Part shown: piece by piece, positions 9,892 to 20,545 of the stretch
Layout: the number at the start of each line of letters is the position of its first letter
Numbering within the stretch: the first letter of the stretch is position 1
Assembly (NCBI RefSeq): GCF_026151205.1
Contig: NC_087075.1
Span: 9,479,303-9,543,302 of the forward strand
DNA length: 64,000 nt
Origin: Bolinopsis microptera
Lineage: Eukaryota; Ctenophora; Tentaculata; Lobata; Bolinopsidae
Direction of reading: 5' to 3'
The notes under the pieces: model-generated
What the model saw: only the letters and a program-made list of their open reading frames with translations
Databases searched by the model: none
What the model was told of the DNA's origin: nothing
Position numbers and translations under genes: made by a program

Positions 9892-12012
9892 ATAGCAGGA
9901 GAGATGCTGGAGGACCTGAAGGATTGTACGGGTTCAACCCAACTACCACAAGTGTTCATCTGTCAGAAGTTTATAGGTAGGTGTTCACAAATACTTTACA
10001 CATAAACAATTAACAGTTATCATGTAAACTATAATAACAGTAAACTAGTAAATACTAAATACTATTTTAACTGGTAAAAAGATGGCATCAGTTTGGCACC
10101 CAGTCTTGCAACTACCAGCTGAAGGTGGCACCGAGTATACTGGTTAAACACTAAACAGTGTAGAGCAGTATTTATATATTAAGACGCAATGAAACTAACG
10201 GACTACGATGTATGGGGACGCTGCAACCCATGGAAACATTAAAATATATCGACTCTGTTATATCGTTTCCTGTTCATATAAAACTCCGTTACAAATTGAA
10301 CTGTGATCTGGCAATACTACACCTTAGATCAATAAAGTAGGATAAAGTAATGTATAACTAGACTTAAGTTAAAGTCTGAAATAATATAGAAAACAAAATA
10401 GTTAAACTGTAAAAGAGTATAGTCAACGTAAATAAAACTGTTCTGATACATGAACCAAAGAAATTATAGCTTACGCTTAACCACCGTTATATTTTGTTAA
10501 TTAAACAAAATATAACGGTGGTTAATTGTGTGTGTTCCCTATATAAAAAGACTTGTTTGTTCGCACCGATCAGGTGACAAATGAAGCAGTATGATGCAGA
10601 CTGGCTTCTACCAAGCTCGGGATGAATGTGGACTAATGTGGTTAGGGTTCACATATTACGTAAGCCAACTTTGGAGGAGGGTTATGAAAAGCTTGCTGTA
10701 ATTATTTAACTGCTTCTTACGGAGGGAAGAGAAGCTGGTTTAAAAGGTAGGAGGTAACGATTACCTTCCATATAATTGGACAATATTTGGGAGTTAATTA
10801 ACTGTCTTATCGACCCGTTTTTGGACTGATCAAACTGTGAACAGCCAAAATTAAGGTGATTGACGACGAATAAAAATGTAACCATTAAGCTTTAAAGTAA
10901 AATGACTCAAACAATAGTGCAAGTTGCTAGTTTTAATCGTGCAGCGGTAAATGTACGCGTGCACGACGTGCAGAAGCATAAAAAACCAAAAACCAGAAGG
11001 AACTTAGGAAGTTCAAATTTAATTTTCTTCTGGAAGGTAAACGGTAATTACAAAACATATCAGATGAGTAGATACTAAACACATAGCGAAGTGAAGAAAT
11101 AGCAATGTACAGTTTGTTTGGGTGTTATATACAATGTACAGTGTACAGATGAGATTTAAAGGTGCTGGTTCCCATGAGGATGTGACTCCAGCTATAGGTA
11201 CTCAGGAATGGAAACAAAAGGGCCCTTTGGCCTTAATTGGGGCTTTGTTATAACGAGGAATTTAAGGCATTTTAATTGTTTTACAATCAAAAGTCAATTT
11301 TTAGTCAATTTGAGTGAACTAACTTATCTGTTACACACTAAGACTTACGTCTGAACGTGGGTAATGCAGTGTGACGATATAGTGGCCGTATATAGTGGCT
11401 GTATAGTGGCCGAATAATGACCGTATAATGACCGTATAGTGACCGTATAACTAGGGCTGTGTATAAATGAACTTGAGACTGTCTCACTTAATATATTAGA
11501 CACCTACTATGAAATGTCATATACTAATAGTATAGTGTATTACTATATAGTATTACTATGACTGGTTACTATAAAGACTCTTTTACCTCCAGGTGGGTAT
11601 GGAGATCTCAAGAGGTTTGATCAACAAGGTATAGTGGAGATGCAGCTAAGAATGTACTCACGTAAAATGGGTAAGTGTGGGTGGTACTGGCGGCAATTAC
11701 ACGAAAAAACATTTAGACTATATACATATATATATATTATACTAAACAAATTGGTAATGATAGGCACGGGACAGACCTGGGGCGATTTTAACCTGATAGT
11801 AAAAAGTATTGCTTGTTCATACATATATAAGTTTCTTTGTTTTTACTTCAGGTGAACCTCATCCAGCTGTTCAGTTCTCTGCGGAACCAGACAAGAAAAA
11901 GAAACAGAACCCTTTTCAGTTCAAGTTTGTCAGACTAGCAAAAGAAAACGCAGCTCGAGAAAAACACAAACATAAAAATAAAGCGCAAGCTAGTCACGTA
12001 AATGTATGGTGA
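9892..12012 (+). CDS. Multi-exon gene, C-terminal part; protein not recognised
   Basis: Three good exons: 9892-9976 (DAGGPEGLYGFNPTTTSVHL), 11593-11670 (GYGDLKRFDQQGIVEMQL) and 11852-12012 (EPHPAVQFSAEP, then a K/H/N-rich tail ending ASHVNVW before TGA). The donors are AG/GTAGGT and ATGG/GTAAGT, and the acceptors have pyrimidine tracts. Exons 11593 and 11852 join in phase 1. Exon 9892 leaves in phase 2 while 11593 needs phase 1, so at least one exon between them is missing from this model. The basic tail (KKKKQ, REKHKHKNK) suggests nucleic-acid or nuclear localisation, but no family is assigned. Start exons were not found. Confidence 0.5.
10478..10524. repeat. Perfect 47-bp palindrome
   Basis: Two 21-nt arms beginning TAACCACCGTTATATTTTGTT are exact complements around AATTA. 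It sits within an intron of the plus-strand gene. Likely the remnant or core of a foldback element. Confidence 0.9.
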
Positions 12013-12420
12013 TTCATTAGATTAAGAAAACGTACTCTGCTTTAATACTTTATAAATATCAAGAGTTTTAAATAATATAAAGTGCTAACCACTTGATCTT
12101 TTCATAAACTATGTTTAACTTTTTTTCTAAAACTATCCGTTACTCAATCGGACAAAGAAGATACAACTTTTAATCCAAGACAGAAGAGTTGAAATAACAA
12201 GCTGTTGGTTGATCTTGATCCTAACTGGATTAGCACTATACCATTTTTAGACTTAATGTAATTGTTAACAATAAAGAATCATCAAAAGACTTGTCAACTC
12301 CTTTTTGATAGTTTTTTTTAAGAAGAAAAAAGAAGACTTGTCAAAGTATAAAGTTGCAAAAGCCAAGCAGTTTTGTAGGTACGTCACCATGGAACTGCGG
12401 AAGTAGATACAAATATGAAG
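12013..12420. other. 3' flank; no gene seen
   Basis: AT-rich sequence after the TGA at 12012. No clear polyadenylation signal cluster or further exon was identified. Confidence 0.45.
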
Positions 12421-12888
12421 TCAACTATAGTCCCACGTCTTATTCACGCACTTGGCCGATGAATATCCCAAATCTCGACAACTGTTATGCGAGCCAAAAC
12501 AATTAGCAAGGCTACAGCTAGATTGCGTGCACTGTGCAGTAAAATGTAACAACACTTTGTCTTGAGAGTTGAGCTGCTGGAAACACGATGCGTTTCTCGT
12601 GCTGATATTTATTCCCAAGGCTAGCTTATTGTTAAAAATACAGATTATGAGAATTGAGAGCCTGTCTAGCATATTTAATAACATACTTGTAAGCTTTAAA
12701 CGTACGTCGGACAATCTACAGCTAGATTGCGTGCACTGTGCAGTAAAATGTAACAACACTTTGTCTTGAGAGTTGAGCTGCTGGAAACGCGATGCGTTTC
12801 TCGTGCTGATATTTATTCCCAAGGCTAGCTTATTGTTAAAAATACAGATTATGAGAATTGAGAGCCTGTCTAGCATATTTAATAACAT
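12421..12888 (-). CDS. Possible secreted cysteine-containing protein exon with internal duplication
   Basis: A 155-residue minus-strand frame. Each of two repeats starts with a hydrophobic signal-like stretch (MLLNMLDRLSILIICIFNNK) and continues to TAQCTQSSC. The single C-terminal part, SLANCFGSHNSCRDLGY and KCVNKTWDYS, adds four cysteines. The DNA duplication is exactly 204 bp, so the frame is preserved. The signal-like segment in the middle suggests that only one copy is used as a start, or that this is a duplicated first exon. No domain is recognised, and no neighbouring exons were found with confidence. Confidence 0.35.
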   Translation of the reverse strand: MLLNMLDRLSILIICIFNNKLALGINISTRNASRFQQLNSQDKVLLHFTAQCTQSSCRLSDVRLKLTSMLLNMLDRLSILIICIFNNKLALGINISTRNASCFQQLNSQDKVLLHFTAQCTQSSCSLANCFGSHNSCRDLGYSSAKCVNKTWDYS

Positions 12889-12919
12889 ACTTGTAAGCTT
12901 TAAACGTACGTCGGACTGT
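12512..12919. repeat. Tandem duplication, 2 x 204 bp
   Basis: Copies 12512-12715 and 12716-12919 are almost identical, differing at a handful of positions. The junction falls at the CTACAGCTAG motif. The period is 68 codons, so the overlapping reading frame is not shifted. Confidence 0.92.
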
Positions 12920-15900
12920 ACCTACAATACGACAATGATCACGCGCTTCACATGCTTGCTATGGCAATGCACGGTATTTTATACCTTGAACCATTAAAAA
13001 GGTTACAATTTCCAACAGAGACGTATAACTGTATAAAGATCACAAGCTATTTTACTACATGGACGTAGCAAGAGGGGAGGGGGGCCAGGGGGGCTGCAGC
13101 CCCCCCCCCCCCCCCCCCCCCCCCAGAAAAAATTGAACCACAGAAAAGAAATAAGCCCCCTAGGGCCTAGTCCCGGTAACTGGGCTGTGTTTATGACTGC
13201 AGTCTGTACTGTTTAAACGGCAGGCAATTTGGACATCGTCGAAGGGGAAGCCCATACCTCACATATATTGACATACTTCGGAAGGACACGGGGCTTAACG
13301 ACAGCAAGGAGATTAACAAACTCATGCTGGATAGACAGATTTAGAAAAAAACTATCTCTGTTCGGACGTTGAAGCCGCCCTAAGTCGAGTAAGTCGAGTA
13401 AGTCGAGTCAATTGACTTCAGCATTTCGTATATTATTCCCAAATCCCACTATACATGTACTTATTCCATTCAATTTGAGAATTTGGCAAGTACTGAGTTC
13501 GTACAAATTTCTTACTGCTAAATGTCGTCTAAAACACCCTATTTATCAAAATTTTGCCCCCCGCCCAGGGACTCCGCCCGCACAGCTATACATATTAAGC
13601 ATGGAGTGGGACCTGCTGTGTAATGTTATGACATGATATTGATAAGCAAATGTTATACCGCAAACATATTTTGGTTGAGTAACCTGTAACCCCTGAATAA
13701 TTTTTCCAAATTATATTTTTAAAGTTCTCAAATGATCATACAAAACCTTTGTCCACATGAAATCGATTGTTGTGGAAATGAGAATAAATGATTTTGCTAT
13801 TATAGGTACTCTGCTACTTTGAAAGATCTCATACGAGACATTCTGTACTAAAACTCTGTAGAATACTAGTTATTGACAGGTAAGACTCACAAAGTCATAA
13901 TACCATACGGAATATCGGCAGAAGAGGACGGATTAGCGCCCATCTATAATACATACAATAGCAAGAACCCGTCTATTTATATTACATCACACAGTAAAGT
14001 TAAGTAATAATCTATCCGCTAGCAGTTTAACTTAATTAACAAAGTGTCGTTTTCTACATCAGAGAAACATGGCCCCTTCCCTCACGTACTAGAAGTTGCA
14101 CATTATAAAAATAGAACTATCAAAGAGCAGTATTGGAGGAACGATGTCTTATCTGACAAAAAGGTTCTCTACTAAAATAACTCAGGAGCGAATACGAGTA
14201 GCTCCACAAAGCAGTACAACAGAGTACAGACCCGTTGCATGTCTCTTTGATAAAGTAATAGCACTACTACAATATTGGACTATCTTACTACTTTACTATT
14301 GTAATAGTACTGCTATTCGATATAGTAATAGTACAACTATTGTAAATTGTGATAGCTCACGGAGGAATGAACTAACAAAGTTACGACAGCTACAAAATAA
14401 AATACTAAAATATATCGTTTATAAATGCAGCTACTTCAAGTTAAGAATCTTTTCAGCACAATATTTATTGACATGATGCATGGTGGTTCCATAGTAAACG
14501 CATTTCTAAAGAAATACTCTTGATAGATAAATTTGATCAAACAATGAATCAAACAAGAATTTCGCCGCGGTAAAACCACGCACGATCAAATTTCCCCTTC
14601 TGCCTACAATGTAATTGTTCTACTTTATTGTATCCCAGAGTGGTGTTTGGCGCACATGTAACATGATAATCGTTTTCGATATATTTGGCGTGCCACGTGC
14701 AGAACTTGAAAATTCTGCGCGCATTTTTGTAGTGTCGCGTTGATCTGTGTACGTGTGGTTTGGTTGTAGATCATTTCATATTTTGCGCGGTTTGTTTCGT
14801 GTTAACGATGTGTATTATGTCACGTCATATTATTGCATCGTCGTATGCCAACTTTTTTGACTGGAATAGAATATTCTGTCTCATCTTAGTTATTAGAAAG
14901 TATCTAACATAAACTAATACATTTTGATGCTTACTCGACACATCTACAGCACCATCGACTATATAGGAATTTTTAAAAGCATACCGCAATCTTGATCTTA
15001 GTTGCTTCTTGAATGTAAATGTAAAGTAACATCTGTTCTTAAATATGTAAATGTAATCGCTTTTTACCATTCAGTGTCAATCAACTGTTAAATAATCGGC
15101 CACGAGTTTATCAGCTGATGTAATAATTTAGTTTGTTCTGAATTTTATCACTCGGTAATTTATTAAAAAACTAGCGGCAATAGCGGATGAATAGTGGAAC
15201 CTAGCGGAGAGCTAGCGGAAATTTAACAGTCGTCAAGCACCTAAAACTGGTTGCTATGCCTGCAATTAATTAACACATAACTGGCGTCGCGCGCGCAAAA
15301 TATAGGTTCCTTTTATACACATAATTATATGGGAGTGGTCGATATTGCGAAGGAGCAGACTTTTGTCATCATCGTAGGACCGTCGAGCCACCTCATATAT
15401 CCAAACCCGATTACTTATTCCCTACGATCTTTTTGCCTTCGGCAAGAGCAGGGAAAAAAATTACAAAAGAGTTGATTCACTGAATCTGGAGAAGTGCTTG
15501 GATCTCAGCCTTGAATAATAACTGAATCTGAGATTCAGTCTTAACCTTAAATTGGACACGTAAGTTTTAGTAGTTATACAGTTATACATCTTACTAATCC
15601 GGGGAGATCTAAATAAAAACATTGAAAGCGTCTCCAAACCAAACACACACGGCGGTGTAATAACTTAATAATGAAGAGCACTGATTACCATTGTCTTACC
15701 TTCTGTTTTCTGGGCACGACTTTTAGTAAACGTGCTAGTACGATAATTGATCAAACCACGTGTGCTAAAGTTCTCGTTCCAGCACATCTCATTCAACACC
15801 AACCTGCACCTCTATTATATACAGAATACTAACGTCTGGAGCTCAAACTATCTAGAACCTCATATCAGGTGCCAGAGTTTAGCTATTATTATATTTTAGC

Positions 15901-16140
15901 AGGTGTACTTTTAAGGAGGTCCCCAATGTTTTATAATTCTATAGGAGTTAATGAAACATGTGTTCATAGCTAATGATTGTATTGGTGTTTCTCAGGTCTT
16001 CAGGTTGTTCATTTATTATGTGATGTTGTAATATTCATAGCATATATTTAGCTTCCACAAAGATAAAAACCAATAATTATCGCAGTCAGAGCAATTGCTT
16101 ATTATTGCCAGCAACAAACTTAAAAACTTAATAACAGCCG
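12920..16140. other. No convincing gene; poly-C and AT-rich tracts
   Basis: Contains a G-rich then C-rich block at about 13074-13124 with a run of more than 20 C, a small AAGTCGAGT tandem at 13383-13409, and otherwise AT-rich DNA. The 126-codon frame at 14096-14476 has no domain and low-complexity YYCNS segments. It is not called a gene. Confidence 0.4.
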
Positions 16141-16145
16141 AAATC

Positions 16146-16340
16146 ACCTAGCATTTTTAATCCTGTCCAATCCTGTCCAATCCTGTTCAATCCTGTCCAA
16201 TCCTGTTCAATCCTGTCCAATCCTGTCCAATCCTGTGAAATCCTGTGAAATCCTGTGAAATCCTGTGAAATCCTGTGAAATCCTGTAAAATCCTGTGAAA
16301 TCCTGTGCAATCCTGTGTAATCATGTGTAATCATGTGTTA
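16146..16340. repeat. Minisatellite, 10-bp unit
   Basis: About 18 tandem copies of AATCCTGTCC and its variants AATCCTGTGA and AATCCTGTTC, ordered in blocks by variant. The antisense peptide repeat it would encode is an artefact. Confidence 0.9.
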
Positions 16341-16501
16341 TCTGGGTTTAATGATTCTAGAAAGATAATTGTCGAACCAAAGGAAAATATGAATTTATGC
16401 AAATCAAATTTAATTTCCTTTATTTAAACAATTGAGTAAAATAAAGCCGTTACTAAGGAAATCTTTTAGTTTTAGTCTTTGTAAGTCCCTGACTAGTTGA
16501 T

Positions 16502-16552
16502 TTACAAATTAAAGTAATCCACTGCCAGATTTTCGTAAATAGCCTTCTTCTT
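16502..16552 (-). CDS. Possible alternative last exon with YxxL motifs
   Basis: After an acceptor (CCAATCAG) there are 16 codons, KKKAIYENLAVDYFNL, then TAA. The segment KAIYEN also occurs in the cytoplasmic tail encoded at 17202-17509. It may therefore be a duplicated or alternative tail exon of the LamG gene, bearing YENL and YFNL motifs of the tyrosine-signalling type. A matching donor in the upstream exon was not clear. Confidence 0.3.
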   Translation of the reverse strand, partial: KKKAIYENLAVDYFNL

Positions 16553-17040
16553 CTGATTGGTCAGCGTCGACTGTAAGCCTTCCTTTCGGTGGCTTTTACA
16601 ACGCGTCCCTATGTCTCGAACTCCTGCTGCTGGAGAGAGACTGAGAGAGACTCCCAAGGTATATACCATAAATATATTAAACATAGATATTGACAACAGA
16701 CTCCGAGAGTCTTGAAGCTCTGTTACCACCACCCCTAGTGCAAGCCCGTCGGGTTAAAGACGGAGAGACAGGGACTTCCAGGGAGGTCATGGCCTGCTAT
16801 GTGCAATTCGTAGGAGTATGCAGTGTTCCTGGTGGGTGTTACTTCTAAATTTGTTTAACGGGATCGTCAAACAGTTGATACACAGTCTAAGCGGAAACTT
16901 GTCTTTGGCCTTCGCTTATATGTTTATATTTCGAATCACACAGTATCCTGCTCCTGAATATTTCCCCATTTTTGAACCGTCCATGAATATTGCTAAAAGT
17001 GATTCCAACCTGTAATATATAACGTCACTGTAGACTGCTC

Positions 17041-17250
17041 TTCTATTTTTGTTTTGAGTTTCCGATCCAAAACCAGATCCTGGAGTTACACAAGACGTGG
17101 TAACCTGTGAGCGTGTTTAATCCTGGGGTTACACGAGACATGGTAGCCTGTGAATGTGTTAAATCCTGGGGTTACACGATACGTGGTAATCTGTGAGCGT
17201 GTTAGAGTCCTGGGGTTACACGAGACGTGGTAGCCTGTGAGCATGTAGAC
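17041..17250. repeat. Minisatellite, about 55-bp unit, four copies
   Basis: Units centred on TCCTGGGGTTACACGAGAC followed by GTGGTAGCCTGTGAGCGTGT. The last unit overlaps the final codons of the LamG gene, which end in SRVTPGL. Confidence 0.85.
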
Positions 17251-20200
17251 CGCTCCTCTATCGTTGTTTTGTTTTCGTAAATAGCCTTATTATCAACTGT
17301 GTTGTAAATGTTATGTTTATGGGTGGGGATAGCAAAGATTCTCCCTTCAGGTTCCTTTCTTTCGCCAGGGTCTTCTCTTGCAAGTTCGCTCAAAACAACG
17401 GGCTGGTTTGCTTTCTTTGTTACCACCAGTTTTAATAAAAGAATTGTCAGGAGAATTAGTAAAATTACTGAGAGAGTCCCGAACACAATTATCAGAGTCA
17501 GGTACAGATCTGAAATTAATTACATTTTTGTTATACTCCTTCATTGTATCAGCCTATAGTCTACACAATATAAAGGGGGGGTGGGGCAAAAGTCAGTGTA
17601 AATACGTTGGGTAGCTTAAATACCACCGCTGTGTTTTATATTTGAGACTTGTTGCTCTACAGATGGTATACTTTAATTAGGGGCCATTTACTTAGGACGT
17701 CCGGCAAATAGGGAGGGGGTGGTTTTGGAATTTCGGACAAATCCGGACAGGAGGAGGGTGGTTTCTGAACAGTCCGGAAATTTTGGCATAATTAACGAAA
17801 AGTCCCATTTATTTCAACTCTTTGGCACTAATTACTCTGTAAGTTTAGAGTCCTGTATTTTGAACGAGTACTTAATTAAATGTACTTAAATGTAACTGTG
17901 CTAAACTTGTTCGACACCAATTAATGTAGTATTGTTTATTTTAAGTAACTACACATTTTTATTAACAATGAATTTGAGTTGGTTTTATTTGTACTCTTAA
18001 AAGTAGCTGTAAATCCGGATTCCGGACGTCCGGGGGAGGGGGGTGGTTTTGAAAATTCGGACACACCCGGACAGGGGGAGAGGGGGGGTGGTCTGAACAT
18101 CTTCGATTTTGGCGGACGTCCTAAGTAGATGGCCCCTTACTCATTCGAGGATTCCGTCGACAAAATTTGAAAATTCAATTTTTAGGGGCCACACCTATCC
18201 AACGTTGAATTTCATATACTCGTGTTTGTGAACAGCTTAAATAAAGTTACATCTATCACTCATCCATCATCCCTATCAATTAAAGAATTAACTTACTCTC
18301 GCTATCTTTGTAATCAGTGGTCAGGTTTTCAAGTCGCTGCTCCAAGTTGGTCTTTGTTGCTGCTAGATCCTGCGTGGTTTTGGCTATTTCGTCTTGGGCA
18401 TTTCCAGTGGCGTAACTTAGGGCCCCGCAGAACCCGCTGTGCGGGGGGGGGGCGCCGTATAAGGGGGGCGCAATTTTCCTGAATTTTAGGCCCTTTCACT
18501 GAAAAAACGCCTTGTTTGTGTATTTCCCTGTCCAATTTAGCGTTCGGTCGACGCGAAAAAAATATTTGGGGTACCCTTTTTTGCTTCAGGGGGGCGCAAA
18601 AAGCCTTAGGGGGGGGGGCGAGAAAAAAGTACCCGACTTTTTTTTTTTTTTTTTTTTTTTAGGGACACAAAAAATTTTAGGGGGGCGCTTTTTGTCACTG
18701 AGCGGGGGGGCGCCAACAGGCAAAGTTACGCCACTGGGCATTTCTGAGCGAGTTGGTTAGTTCCTGCATGGTAGTTGGTTCCTGTATGGTAGTTGATGAT
18801 TCCCCTTGTGTGAAAGAGTTTGTTATAGAATCCAAAGAAGTCTGTATTACGGTTAATTCCTGCTTGGTAGTAGCTAGGTCCTGCTTGGCAGTAGCTAGGT
18901 CCTGCTTGGTAGTAGCTAGGTCCTGCTTGGTAGTAGCTAGGTCCTGCTTGGTAGTAGCTAGGTCCTGCTTGGTAGTAGCTAGGTCCTGCTTGGTAGGAGC
19001 TAGGTCCTGCTTGGTAGTAGCTAGGTCCTGCTTGGTAGTAGCTAGGTCCTGCTTGACAATAGCTAGGTCCTGCTTGGTAATAGCTAGGTCCTGCTTGGTA
19101 ATAGCTAGGTCCTGCTTGGTAATAGCTAGGTCCTGCTTGGTAGTAGCTAGGTCCTGCTTGGTAGTAGCTAGGTCCTGCTTGGTAGTAGCTAGGTCCTGCT
19201 TGGTAGGAGCTAGGTCCTGCTTGGTAGTAGCTAGGTCCTGCTTGGTAGTAGCTAGGTCCTGCTTGACAATAGCTAGGTCCTGCTTGGCAGTAGCTAGGTC
19301 CTGCTTGGCAGTAGCTAGGTCCTGCTTGGCAGTAGCTAGGTCCTGCTTGGCAATAGCTAGGTCCTGCTTGGTAGTAGCTAGGTCCTGCTTGGCAGTAGCT
19401 AGGTCCTGCTTGGCAATAGCTAGGTCCTGCTTGGTAGTAGCTAGGTCCTGCTTGGCAGTAGCTAGGTCCTGCTTGGCAGTAGCTAGGTCCTGCTTGGCAG
19501 TAGCTAGGTCCTGCTTGGCAGTAGCTAGGTCCTGCTTGGCAGTAGCTAGGTCCTGCTTGGTAGTAGCTAGGTCCTGCTTGGTAGTAGCTAGGTCCTGCTT
19601 GGTAGTAGCTAGGTCCTGCTTGGTAGTAGCTAGGTCCTGCTTGGTAGTAGCTAGGTCTTCTTGAGTTGTTTTGAGATTCTTGGTGAGAGTATCCAAGGAA
19701 GTCTTTGTCGCAGCCAACTCTTGCTCGTTCTTAAACAACTTCATTAGAATTATAGAAGTCACTGTTTCGTTACATCCGGATAAGACCTTAGACACTGATC
19801 CAGGGCTTTTACTTAAAAGTATCTCCTCCCAACTTAGAATTCTTATCGGGGTGAGGCTATCCTCCTCTTCGGAGCATATGTCAGATGACATTCTTTTTAT
19901 TTCAGATGAACTGAGCACTCTACTATAAATGTTCAACTTGAACATATCACCCCCAAAGATGTAAGCTGAATGCTTGCTCTCACGTACACTGTTTCCCAAG
20001 AACATCCTTCCACCTGTCTCTAGCTCCCTCTCATTAGTAGCTGTAGATCCTATTACATCTCCATTAAGGTAGACTGTGAGGATGTAGGTAGAGGTAGTCC
20101 AGGTCCAACAGAGGTGGAACCACTCACCATCAGGAACATTGTACTCATCCTCCAGATTGAGATTAGGACCTACCACCCAGTTGTAGTAGCCGTTAGAACC

Positions 20201-20545
20201 GAGAACTATTTCTTCAGACCCAGACCAATAATGTAGCATAATTGGAAATGATGAATCAAGTCGCGTCCTAATCCATGTACATACAGAAAACTGTGATGTC
20301 GCTGAATCCATTATGTCGGATGATATTTGTAAGAAGTCTGCATCTGATTTTCCAAATCTGAGAGCTCTATAATCTCTCTCTGAAAGGACAGGAGGGCAAC
20401 ATCTGACAAGAACTAAGACTAAAATTAAAATCATGATGATGTCAAAAATTCCTATAGAGCATACGAAAGGCTGATAAGTGTAACAAAAATGAATCACGCC
20501 CGCTAGGCTAAACATCACGCCACATATTATTTCAGAATTCCACAT
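17202..20545 (-). CDS. LamG/pentraxin-like membrane protein with exact heptad array; exon disrupted by a MITE
   Basis: Exon 1 runs 20545 to 18297 and exon 2 runs 17509 to 17202. The N-terminus is strongly hydrophobic (MILILVLVLV), a signal peptide or anchor. Residues about 60-215 form a concanavalin-like LamG/pentraxin jelly-roll (FSVCTWIRT, GEWFHLCWTW, YLNGDVIGS, GRMFLGN). Then come about 38 heptads of DLATTKQ type. Exon 2 starts with a transmembrane stretch (LIIVFGTLSVILLILLTILL) and a polar tail with YNTVDNKAIYEN. This would be a type I surface protein with a stalk. A 332-bp hAT MITE (18405-18736) plus its 8-bp duplication interrupts exon 1, so the uninterrupted frame ends early with foreign codons. 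The original frame resumes on the far side and reaches a perfect donor at 18297 in the right phase. Skipping of the element or a broken allele are both possible. Confidence 0.7.
17680..18136. mobile_element. MITE with TTA target duplication
   Basis: A 457-bp element whose ends GGGGCCATTTACTTAGGACG and complement match over about 24 bp with one mismatch. TTA flanks both sides. The interior carries two GT-rich CCGGACAGG blocks that also mirror each other. It lies in the intron of the LamG gene. A three-base TTA duplication fits the PIF/Harbinger group, but no protein is present. Confidence 0.75.
18405..18736. mobile_element. hAT-type MITE inserted in a coding exon
   Basis: The ends CAGTGGCGTAAC and GTTACGCCACTG are exact inverted repeats. 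The 8-bp duplication GGCATTTC lies at 397-404 and 737-744 of 18 kb, as expected for hAT transposition. The interior is non-coding, with G runs and a poly-T tract of 21 at about 18640-18660. A solo right-end fragment of the same family is at 21653-21690. Confidence 0.9.
18853..19650. repeat. 21-bp coding minisatellite, about 38 units
   Basis: Plus-strand unit GTAGTAGCTAGGTCCTGCTTG. On the minus strand each unit encodes one heptad DLATTKQ, with changes limited mostly to the two residues before K. Variant units (GTAGGAGC, GACAATAG) recur in the same order 210 bp apart, showing that ten-unit blocks have been duplicated. Confidence 0.95.

Noticed and set aside
14096-14476. 126-codon plus-strand frame
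   Set aside because: No domain, splice support or recognisable composition; its length is not surprising in AT-rich DNA when alternative frames are considered.
16128-16334. Minus-strand TGLHRISQDF repeat protein
   Set aside because: Translation of a 10-bp minisatellite.
18753-19664. Plus-strand 303-codon frame of ARSCLVV repeats
   Set aside because: Antisense of the 21-bp heptad minisatellite. The minus strand carries the LamG domain, donor site and transmembrane exon.
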